Assembly (NCBI GenBank): GCA_002381185.1
Contig: DFOA01000040.1
Location: 1-59,896, forward strand
DNA: 59,896 bases
Source of the DNA: Firmicutes bacterium UBA3553
GTDB taxonomy: Bacteria; Bacillota; Clostridia; Tissierellales; Sedimentibacteraceae
Direction: 5' to 3'
Of the stretch, positions 18,194 to 25,020 are shown piece by piece. Made by a program: the position numbers and the translations under genes. Within the stretch, counting starts at the first letter, position 1. Every line of letters begins with the position of its first letter. The notes under the pieces were generated by a model. That model did no database searches. It was given only the letters and a program-made list of their open reading frames with translations, and was not told where the DNA came from.

Positions 18194-18550
18194 CTACATG
18201 CCTGCCATAACAGGCTGGCTCTGCTCCTGCTGCTGGTCTGAGTTTTCCTTTTTTTGTACAGTTGCCTGACCTTGACTTAGTACCTGATGATAGGCATCGA
18301 TAACTGCCTTATCAAACTCTGCTCTTGCCTCTTTCGTACATGGAAAGCAGATATCTTTGTATTCATTCCCTACCTTATAGCTGGGCATAGAAACAAACAA
18401 CCCTTTGGAGCCTTCCATAACTTTAATTCCGCGAACGGCAAAATCACCGCTGATATTAACTGATGCGTTGGCTTTAAGTGTACCCTCCAGATGTATTGAG
18501 TGAATTTTCACATCATACTTCGGAGGCTTCTGTGCTACATTCTTAGACAT
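18194..18550 (-). CDS. SpoVG family protein on the ICE
   Basis: 118 residues. The core KIHSIHLEGTLKANASVNI, GIKVMEGSKGLFVSMPSY and YKDICFPCTKEARAEFDKAV matches the SpoVG fold, a small nucleic-acid-binding regulator usually of 85-100 residues. The C-terminal ~30 residues (Gln-rich) are an extension. It is encoded between the major pilin and the SLH protein, so it may regulate surface genes of the element. That role is inference. Confidence 0.85.
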   Translation of the reverse strand: MSKNVAQKPPKYDVKIHSIHLEGTLKANASVNISGDFAVRGIKVMEGSKGLFVSMPSYKVGNEYKDICFPCTKEARAEFDKAVIDAYHQVLSQGQATVQKKENSDQQQEQSQPVMAGM

Positions 18551-18567
18551 TGATTTTCTCCTTTCTA

Positions 18568-18819
18568 TTAGTCTCTATAGTTGAACATTTCCTGTATTCT
18601 CTGCGTCAGAGTCGGCATAACAGTTTCGCCGAATAATTTATATAATCCTGCAAGAACCAGCGCGCCTATAACCACCGCGATTAAGATCTTAACAGCAGTG
18701 TCCACATATCCCTCGCCGGAATTTCCGGAAATGATGTGTTTTGTCTTAAGCATTGCCGAGCTTGCTTTATTCTCCATACGCTTTACAAATTTCCTTGCCT
18801 TGTGTGTAATATGCTTCAT
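18568..18819 (-). CDS. Flp-like major pilin (DUF6133-like)
   Basis: 83 residues from MKHITHKARKF; GGAGGTAAAA before this ATG is the deciding site over an upstream ATG at 18849. A basic leader of ~30 residues ends at ISGNSGEGYVD, followed by a strongly hydrophobic helix (VKILIAVVIGALVLAGLY) and a short tail (TQRIQEMFNYRD). This is the plan of Flp/Tad pilins. I associate it with ICE family DUF6133. It should be processed by the A24 peptidase at 13715-14248. Confidence 0.8.
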   Translation of the reverse strand: MKHITHKARKFVKRMENKASSAMLKTKHIISGNSGEGYVDTAVKILIAVVIGALVLAGLYKLFGETVMPTLTQRIQEMFNYRD

Positions 18820-18872
18820 TTTTACCTCCATAAATTTTGTTTTAAGCATAATAAAGGGCAGATAATAGCTGC

Positions 18873-19424
18873 CTACATTACCATATTCATATCATTACTC
18901 TGTTGCTTCGGTTCAAAGTCTATCTTTTTAAATCCGAAATGGTCGCAGAAGTGGTACTCGCTTGAGCTTTCGTCATAAAGCTCCACCACGTCAGACATGG
19001 ACAGAGAATGCCCTGTAAAGCCCGGCGGATGGTCCATATTAAACCTTGTGTAAATCTCTTCGAGGTCGTTTGTTCCGAGCTGTCCGTCATATGCTACACA
19101 GTAGTTTTCCCGTTCTGGCCCCCCGAAGTCTTTTACCATGTCATTAAGACCTATAAATTTCATTCGGACATTTGTGTCAGGCTTAAGCTGCCATATACGA
19201 ACATTCTTGAGTGGAGCAACATCCACTCCGGTTATTTGTTCACCGGCGATGAGCCTTTCCATCACTCCATCCATCCACATAGGAGTTAATGAGCGAGCTT
19301 TCAGCCACTGAGACAATTCATCATTCTGAAAAATTTTATCCACAACAGCTTTTTCTTTTTCTGCATAACCCGCCGGATTTCCATAATAGGTAATCAAGCC
19401 GTTCTTTAAGGAAATATCCTGCAT
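18873..19424 (-). CDS. YodL-domain ICE protein
   Basis: 183 residues. The C-terminal half (IWQLKPDTNVRMKFIGLNDM, EEIYTRFNMDHPPGFTGHSL, SMSDVVELYD, YHFCDHFGFKKIDF) matches the YodL domain, found alone or within large polyvalent proteins of phages and conjugative elements. The N-terminal ~75 residues are of unknown type. No export signal. Function of the domain is not known; presence next to the ICE methylase genes fits an anti-defence or replication accessory role. Confidence 0.75.
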   Translation of the reverse strand: MQDISLKNGLITYYGNPAGYAEKEKAVVDKIFQNDELSQWLKARSLTPMWMDGVMERLIAGEQITGVDVAPLKNVRIWQLKPDTNVRMKFIGLNDMVKDFGGPERENYCVAYDGQLGTNDLEEIYTRFNMDHPPGFTGHSLSMSDVVELYDESSSEYHFCDHFGFKKIDFEPKQQSNDMNMVM

Positions 19425-19443
19425 TTCTTCACCTCCTCAGGTT

Positions 19444-20007
19444 TTACATCCCATAAATGATACTGTTTGATACGATCAAATCATCAAGCTCCGCAAGGCA
19501 AACACCTGATGCTTTAAGCACTGACAATACACCTTCTGGTATATCGCAGATACCCTGCTGGATTTCAGACTCCTTAACAACAATTTCACCTGCTTCGTCA
19601 ACATAGGCTTTCAATTTAGAACACGGCGGAATTCCTGCTTCTCCTAATATATGCTCCGGTATATGAACATCTTGTCTTTCATTAAGAAGACTATTGCATA
19701 GATCACATTCAGACACCCATTGCACAGGGCTGCCCTTGCATCTGCCGCAAATCATATTGTCATATTCGTTCTCACCGCAATTATCACATGTTCCGCAAGC
19801 AGCAGCCAGATCTACAATAAGCTCTGATGCAAGAGTGCTTAAGCTGTCAATTGTATTGGCCAGCTCCAATGCTGTCATATTTTCTTTGTATAGTACAAAT
19901 ACACCATTGTCGGCACAAATCTCCAAGGTGTCTCTTTCCGTAAATCCCGCCTTCTCGCATGCGCCGTCGGGGAGAATAATTGCCTGACTATTATTTTTTT
20001 GTTTCAT
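19444..20007 (-). CDS. AbrB-like protein with cysteine-rich zinc-ribbon middle
   Basis: 187 residues from MKQKNNSQAIILP, chosen because GGAGGAACAATAGA precedes it and because it starts directly after the Dam gene; a longer frame to 20094 would overlap dam. Two AbrB/MazE-like swapped-hairpin segments are visible: SQAIILPDGACEKAGF (~7-45) and VHIPEHILGEAGIPPCSKL. They are separated by a Cys cluster (CGTCDNCG ... CGRC ... CDLC) likely to bind zinc. Probably a DNA-binding regulator of the element. Confidence 0.65.
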   Translation of the reverse strand: MKQKNNSQAIILPDGACEKAGFTERDTLEICADNGVFVLYKENMTALELANTIDSLSTLASELIVDLAAACGTCDNCGENEYDNMICGRCKGSPVQWVSECDLCNSLLNERQDVHIPEHILGEAGIPPCSKLKAYVDEAGEIVVKESEIQQGICDIPEGVLSVLKASGVCLAELDDLIVSNSIIYGM

Positions 20008-20008
20008 T

Positions 20009-20851
20009 CTATTGTTCCTCCAGAATATTAATATTGCTCTCATCAAACAGATTAAGCTGTGACGGAGCACTTCTCTCTCTTTCGTACATATCATAATTTG
20101 CTATAAGAATTTCAGGAAACTGTGCACCGTTATCATATCTCTGCTTGATATTGTTCAGCCTCGAAAAAGCTTCCACCTTAATGTTCGGTGCACAATATAA
20201 ATTCCTTATGAATTCACAGTCATTATATGAAAGCAAAAACTTTCCCTCTATTTGCATCAATATATCTCTCAATCTAATATGATCCTTTTCCGTAAATCCG
20301 TCCTCACCAATATTTTTGTAGTATCCCTCTGTCATGTAGTATGGAGGATCACAATAGAAAAAGCTTACAGGACGGTCATACTGCTTAATAAGTTTTTCGA
20401 AGTCCTTATTCTCAACAACCACTTTGGCAAGCCTTCTGTGAGCCTGCTCTATAATAGGAAAATTGCTGCGTATGTCATGTGGCTGACTTCCAAAGCTCGT
20501 TAATCCTGATGCATAGCTATATCGGATTAATTGATAAAACCATGCTGCCTTTTGCACATCTGAAGCGGGACTGTCACGTGAAAGAGCATTCCTTACAATC
20601 TCGAAATCCTCACGAGCATTGAGGCAATACGAAAGTGCATCAATAAGCTCCTGCGGCTTTTGCCTGACGCATCGATATAGATTAACAAGCAAGCCGTTAA
20701 AATCATTGTAGACTTCAAAGTCATTTCCGGGTGGTTTGTGAAAGAGTACCCATCCTCCACCGCCGAAAACTTCTATATACCGTTCATAATATAACGGGAA
20801 TAGCGTAACAATCAGTTCGCGCAGAGCTTTTTTCCCACCTATCCATGACAT
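20009..20851 (-). CDS. dam: DNA adenine methylase (Dam/D12 class)
   Basis: 280 residues. Transfers methyl from SAM to adenine N6. Motifs: SWIGGKKALR (motif X), EVFGGGGWVLF (SAM-binding motif I) and FFYCDPPYYM (catalytic DPPY). Length is normal. No restriction enzyme is adjacent, so this is an orphan or protective methylase. The ATG at 20851 has a poor ribosome site. Four codons upstream a CTG (20863) gives LNSFMSWIGG behind GGAGGTGATGACCT and could be the real start. Confidence 0.88.
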   Translation of the reverse strand: MSWIGGKKALRELIVTLFPLYYERYIEVFGGGGWVLFHKPPGNDFEVYNDFNGLLVNLYRCVRQKPQELIDALSYCLNAREDFEIVRNALSRDSPASDVQKAAWFYQLIRYSYASGLTSFGSQPHDIRSNFPIIEQAHRRLAKVVVENKDFEKLIKQYDRPVSFFYCDPPYYMTEGYYKNIGEDGFTEKDHIRLRDILMQIEGKFLLSYNDCEFIRNLYCAPNIKVEAFSRLNNIKQRYDNGAQFPEILIANYDMYERERSAPSQLNLFDESNINILEEQ

Positions 20852-20859
20852 AAAGCTAT

Positions 20860-21192
20860 TCAGAGGTCATCACCTCCTTCCAGCAGCAAGCGCATTTGAG
20901 TATCGTTAAACATCGTGAGGGAACGCTTCAAACCTGAAATAGCCGTATTTATTCCGACAATACGATTTTTCATATGTCGAATGGTCATCCTCACTTCTTT
21001 TTCTGTTTTTGCATAGTAGTATCCGCTTTGGTCGCTGGCAATAGGAACACTGTCACACCTCAGTGCATTAACAAGGTCACGCAGCTCCCTGCTCGAAATA
21101 TTAAGCTCACTTTCCAATACCTTGCTTTTAGCAGCATTCTCCGCACCATAGTGGCAGCGATGCAGATATTTTGCAAGTTGCTCCTTTAACAT
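20860..21192 (-). CDS. Small winged-helix-like protein
   Basis: 110 residues from MLKEQLAKYLHRCHYG, behind AAGGAGGTAAGG. The segment SKVLESELNISSRELRDLVNALR looks like a helix-turn-helix, followed by a beta wing (VPIASDQSGYYYAKT), as in small phage and ICE DNA-binding proteins. The C-terminal ~45 residues form a basic helix. It lies just before dam and may regulate it or assist replication. Family not assigned. Confidence 0.6.
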   Translation of the reverse strand: MLKEQLAKYLHRCHYGAENAAKSKVLESELNISSRELRDLVNALRCDSVPIASDQSGYYYAKTEKEVRMTIRHMKNRIVGINTAISGLKRSLTMFNDTQMRLLLEGGDDL

Positions 21193-21246
21193 CCTTACCT
21201 CCTTTCGGGCTGTTCCCCTGAAAGAAAGGCACGGTAAAATCAAGTA

Positions 21247-21286
21247 AAAACAGGGCCGTCTCCTGTCTGGGGAAACGGCCTTGTTT
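21247..21286 (-). terminator. Strong hairpin upstream of the winged-helix gene
   Basis: Long inverted repeat around ACAGGGCCGTCTCC / GGGGAAACGGCCTTGT with a short loop, followed on the minus strand by TTTTTAC. It lies 55 nt before the start codon at 21192 and looks like a second terminator after the one at 21301-21327. Confidence 0.7.
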
Positions 21287-21300
21287 TGATCTTATAGATT

Positions 21301-21327
21301 AAAAAAACACAGACATCATTGCCTGTG
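21301..21327 (-). terminator. Intrinsic terminator directly after the 95-residue gene
   Basis: CACAGGCA-atga-TGTCTGTG stem (one G-U pair) and seven U on the minus strand, starting at the base after the stop codon at 21328. A typical intrinsic terminator in the middle of the ICE operon. Confidence 0.75.
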
Positions 21328-21615
21328 CTACCTGATTACACCAAGCTCCCTTAGTACTGTTACACAGTCCTTAGCTCCTTGGATGTACAAATGTCGGCTG
21401 TACTCGCCTGATAAAAGCTGCATTGCTTCAAAGTATGAGTCCACCATCTGTTTCAGCTCATCATCATATTTCGGATGATCCTTTACTAAAGCAGATGTAT
21501 CTAACTGTTGTTTTACAGCTTTCTGAACATCTGCATTGGATTCTGACAGCTCAGCAAATGCTGAGTCAAATCTTTCGTTCAATGCTGCTTGCAGTGTTTC
21601 TTTCCATGTCTCCAT
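21328..21615 (-). CDS. Small helical hypothetical protein
   Basis: 95 residues from METWKETLQAALNERF behind GAAGGAGGCGTATATA; an upstream ATG at 21642 lacks a ribosome site. All-helical, charged and soluble (AVKQQLDTSALVKDHPKYDD). No known domain. Ends directly at a strong terminator. Confidence 0.6.
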   Translation of the reverse strand: METWKETLQAALNERFDSAFAELSESNADVQKAVKQQLDTSALVKDHPKYDDELKQMVDSYFEAMQLLSGEYSRHLYIQGAKDCVTVLRELGVIR

Positions 21616-21690
21616 TATATACGCCTCCTTCAAGTACAACACAATGCCACAGATATTTGGAGAAAGCTATATAAAGATTAATATAATTTG

Positions 21691-22917
21691 TTATTTCATT
21701 TCCATGTCTTTATTCTGTTCGGACCTGTTAAGACATTGCTCCATTGTCTGACCTGTTAATGACCATAAAACACCATATTCCGTAAGAACTGCACCTTTTT
21801 CTTTCATAAGCTTGTTACCATAATTATATAAATCAGCACTCTCAAACAGGTCCTTTTCACACTCAATGCAATATTTTGACAGAATATGCCTTGCGTATTC
21901 TGCAGGGGTGGTCGCTTCCCTAATTACTGAGAAGTTGTCTACCTTATATGAAAGGTCGAGAATATCTTCAAGAGTGATATCTTCTGATACTTCATTCATC
22001 ATTGCCTTGTAAATTAGCAGATTCCCTTTGTCTGACAGGTGCTGAATCTGTTGTGCTAACTCATTTACGAGTCCATAACTGTCACCCTCTGTCTGATATA
22101 TGCTGTTGCCGATTTTCTCCATAAGGCTTGGCACTATGCAGTCAACAGGGATAAAGGAAAATTCCTCCGGATAGGATGCTCCTGCGGCATTCACCGCTTG
22201 ATAAAGTTCTGTATCATCTGCAGGCAGTTTCAAAAGTGCGGTTGGAATACTATTCTGTATAGTGTTGCTCACGCATTCATTGGTCACTCGCAGTAATATG
22301 GTATACTCCGGTTCATCTACGGTAACTGCATCTCCGCTTTTATATTTCTGTACTATTTCTCCGTTTTGAACTACGTAACCACTGTGAGTAAACACACCGT
22401 TTTCACTTTCACGCATTTCTTTGCCTATGATGGAATAATCAAGCCAAGGGAGCAATCTTTCGGGCATGGTGTCCAATGCTTCTACAAATCCATTATCGGC
22501 ATAAAACTTGCCGAGGCTTGCATCATCATGTGCTTCATAGACCACTTGGCAATTCTCTGTGCTGTAGGTCATATTTATGAGGCGAGCTATACTGATGGGT
22601 GCATTTTTATTTTTTACAGTATCCATCATAACCATTCCTTCAAAGCAGTCCAATTCCCATGTATTAAGTGATGACAGTCTGTTGGCAAGATGGTTTAATT
22701 CGTATAAATTTACGTCATCACTTATACGCTGTGGCAAATATTTAAGTTCACAACTTAATATTTCCAATGCATATATTTGCTCACTGGTAATGCATGCTTT
22801 TTCCAATGCATCGATAAGTTCATAAGGTGTTGCCGGGAGTGATACTTCTGCAAATGTGTTATTGCCGTTGGGATTATATCGCTTGATTTCTAATTCAAAA
22901 ATTTTCGGTTTATTCAA
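21691..22917 (-). CDS. ArdA-like antirestriction protein, two tandem domains
   Basis: 408 residues from a TTG start behind GGAGGAATGCAAC; the start overlaps the LPD28 gene's end. The first half (LPATPYELIDALEKA, NLYELNHLANRLSSL, GYVVQNGEI) resembles ICE-borne ArdA-type proteins, which mimic DNA and block type I restriction. The second half (~215-330) looks like a diverged copy (KLPADDTELYQAVNAAG, YGLVNELAQQIQHL). The protein is strongly acidic overall. Assignment is from memory of the family, so moderate. Confidence 0.6.
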   Translation of the reverse strand: MNKPKIFELEIKRYNPNGNNTFAEVSLPATPYELIDALEKACITSEQIYALEILSCELKYLPQRISDDVNLYELNHLANRLSSLNTWELDCFEGMVMMDTVKNKNAPISIARLINMTYSTENCQVVYEAHDDASLGKFYADNGFVEALDTMPERLLPWLDYSIIGKEMRESENGVFTHSGYVVQNGEIVQKYKSGDAVTVDEPEYTILLRVTNECVSNTIQNSIPTALLKLPADDTELYQAVNAAGASYPEEFSFIPVDCIVPSLMEKIGNSIYQTEGDSYGLVNELAQQIQHLSDKGNLLIYKAMMNEVSEDITLEDILDLSYKVDNFSVIREATTPAEYARHILSKYCIECEKDLFESADLYNYGNKLMKEKGAVLTEYGVLWSLTGQTMEQCLNRSEQNKDMEMK

Positions 22918-23305
22918 GTTGCATTCCTCCTATCTCTGTATTTTGATCTGACTGATTTTCTGTGTTTATTTCTTGTTCACTCAAATCAATCTCTATTTTG
23001 TGTTCCTCGCAAAACTTTTTGAGGTTCATCGTCTCTCCAAGAAAATTTATTTTACCTCGAACCTTGATGAATCCATCCTTAGGTATATCCAACGGCTCTG
23101 TTGTCAAAATTGTTCCGCAATGATTGACAAGGACATAATTTTCTACAGTTGATAACTTTCCAGGATCATTATCTGAACCACGCAAATTATAGCAATAAAG
23201 GCCTTTGGGCACGGTAGAGTGATCAATGCGAAGATTGGTGAAAAGTGCGGGTTTATCAAAAAGCTCCACATATTCATATTTTTCTTCTGTGATGTTTTTT
23301 ATCAT
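22910..23305 (-). CDS. LPD28-domain protein
   Basis: 131 residues. YEYVELFDKPALFTNLRIDHS, VPKGLYCYNLRGSDNDPGKL and the following NHCGTILTTEPL match Large Polyvalent protein-associated Domain 28, usually a segment of giant ICE/phage proteins and here free-standing. The acidic tail ends overlapping the ArdA-like start. Biochemical function unknown. Confidence 0.75.
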   Translation of the reverse strand: MIKNITEEKYEYVELFDKPALFTNLRIDHSTVPKGLYCYNLRGSDNDPGKLSTVENYVLVNHCGTILTTEPLDIPKDGFIKVRGKINFLGETMNLKKFCEEHKIEIDLSEQEINTENQSDQNTEIGGMQLE

Positions 23306-23385
23306 TCTATTCCTCCTTGAACATTTTCTTATTACATTACACGATATATATCTATTCCATCATATATCTTAAAAAATGCATGTGC

Positions 23386-24000
23386 TTATTCAAGATGTAT
23401 TCCTCCCATCTGCTGAACTTTAGATTCTATTTCTTCCTGAGTCATAATGAACCAGCTTTTAGAATCAGTCCATAGATTTAAATATATCTCTGCTGTTCCA
23501 GCTTTAATAGGGCATTGCTCGAATTTCTCTCCAAATCCATCAGACGCCTGACCTATAACATAATTTTTAAGTTTCTCTAACTCCACATCGCTTAAATTAT
23601 CTTTCACTTTACATTCTGCCACACCAAGTAGTTCATCACCAACCTGCTCAACAGTAAAAAATAAAGACTGAACCTTTTGGCTTATGCTATCCTTAATATT
23701 ATAAGATTTCATGAGACCTTGTTCTTTTTCTATCTTCATATTTTCCTTGAGAATACTATCAAGGATTTCATCATGAAATGACAGAGCAGTTTTACTATCA
23801 AGCTCTATAGGATAATCTCCTGCCAAATCGCTCCATTCATAATGCTCATATTTTATAACCGTCAATGGCATATACATCTTGAGAGTCTGCAGCTCCTGTG
23901 AAACCAATGCATGTGTTTCTTCCATATTTCCCAAATGAATTGTACTCTCTGATAGATATTTGGCTTTTGTAGTATTTATTGAATTCTGATTATTTAGCAT
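23386..24000 (-). CDS. Hypothetical ICE protein
   Basis: 204 residues, start behind GAGGAATGTAAT. Soluble and acidic with no TM. It ends KVQQMGGIHLE, similar to the C-terminal GGMQLE of the LPD28 protein. I recall similar ICE proteins of unknown function but cannot name a family with confidence. Confidence 0.55.
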   Translation of the reverse strand: MLNNQNSINTTKAKYLSESTIHLGNMEETHALVSQELQTLKMYMPLTVIKYEHYEWSDLAGDYPIELDSKTALSFHDEILDSILKENMKIEKEQGLMKSYNIKDSISQKVQSLFFTVEQVGDELLGVAECKVKDNLSDVELEKLKNYVIGQASDGFGEKFEQCPIKAGTAEIYLNLWTDSKSWFIMTQEEIESKVQQMGGIHLE

Positions 24001-24082
24001 ATTACATTCCTCACATATTATTTTATAAATTCTCTTTCTTGTGACAAATCCATACGTTGACGGTTTGATAATAAAGCATTTA

Positions 24083-24661
24083 TCACAATTGTGCTCCTTT
24101 CATCTGTTGGTCTTGTATTACCTGCTCATTCTGAGTAGAGGTGATATTAACATATTCTCCAATAATGCCGAGTGCTTCGTCGTAGCTGCCACTGGAGGCA
24201 ATCCTATCCTGCATTTCTTTTGCCTGTTCTCCGAGTCCCTTTCCTTTCAATGTACGAAAGGCTATTCCCATCAGATTGAATATATTACCGTCCTGTCCAA
24301 TGAGTGCACAATCCGGCTTTTCCTTTTGATCTGTTTGTTGATTTACGATAATGCCAAGATTTGCAGTAAGATAATCGCTTAACCAAGTACCTCCAAAGGT
24401 TTCATGAGTTCGAACTCGCCACATGGCAAGCCTGCCTATATTAAGAACAACATTTTCAAAATCAAATAGGATATTAGTGCAGTTTTCATACTCAAAAATA
24501 TATACTTCTTTGAAACTATCATCGTTTTGCAAAACACCTTCCTTTTTTAACAAATCATTGATGCCGTTTATCCATTCCATCGGATCACCGCCACAGCCTT
24601 GAAGCACAAGCCCCTCATGATCCACCATGGTGCATAGTTCTTCTGTTGTTATGTGATTCAT
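24083..24661 (-). CDS. Hypothetical ICE protein, two-part
   Basis: 192 residues behind CAGGAGGAGAAAT. N-terminal part (LVLQGCGGDPMEWINGINDLL ... LAMWRVRTHETFGGTWLSDYL) and C-terminal part (CALIGQDGNIFNLMGIAFRTL ... YDEALGIIGEYVNITS) are both typical of small proteins encoded at the head of clostridial ICE operons. Probably cytoplasmic. Function unknown. Confidence 0.6.
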   Translation of the reverse strand: MNHITTEELCTMVDHEGLVLQGCGGDPMEWINGINDLLKKEGVLQNDDSFKEVYIFEYENCTNILFDFENVVLNIGRLAMWRVRTHETFGGTWLSDYLTANLGIIVNQQTDQKEKPDCALIGQDGNIFNLMGIAFRTLKGKGLGEQAKEMQDRIASSGSYDEALGIIGEYVNITSTQNEQVIQDQQMKGAQL

Positions 24662-24683
24662 ATTTCTCCTCCTGTCTTACTCA

Positions 24684-24902
24684 TTATTTTGTTTTAATCT
24701 TTTGATTGATTTTTTTCATATAGGTTCTCATACAGTTTCCCTCTGAACTGTAGCAGATAAATCCGTGGGACGGATATGAGCAATCTCCGCAGCTTGGAAA
24801 TGGACCTTGTAAACGTGGTTCTGCCTTAGCCTTGTTACCGGATGCAAGACTATCAGAATCGTAACAAGCAATTCTTTTGTTTTTCTTATATCTTATTAAC
24901 AT
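24684..24902 (-). CDS. Small Cys-rich ICE protein
   Basis: 72 residues from MLIRYKKNKRIACYD behind AAGGAGAAGAC; an upstream start at 24932 would overlap the hairpin. Four of its five cysteines form a CGDC ... C ... C set (~39-58) that could bind zinc; the SLASGNKAKAEPRLQGPFP stretch is conserved-looking. First gene of the visible ICE operon. Confidence 0.55.
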   Translation of the reverse strand: MLIRYKKNKRIACYDSDSLASGNKAKAEPRLQGPFPSCGDCSYPSHGFICYSSEGNCMRTYMKKINQKIKTK

Positions 24903-24918
24903 GTCTTCTCCTTTTTGA

Positions 24919-24957
24919 AAACAAAAAAGCACTAAAATCTAACATCTTAGTGCTTTT
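24919..24957 (-). terminator. Terminator after the metal ATPase, also leader hairpin of the ICE operon
   Basis: Inverted repeat AAAAGCACTAA / TTAGTGCTTTT (24925-24935 and 24947-24957) followed by TTTTTTG on the minus strand. It ends transcription from the ATPase (stop at 25021) and sits 23 nt before the first ICE gene. Confidence 0.75.
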
Positions 24958-25020
24958 CGGATACTTTATTCAATTGATAAATACAGTAAATTTATTTCTT
25001 ATAATAAGTCGGTTTTTTAG

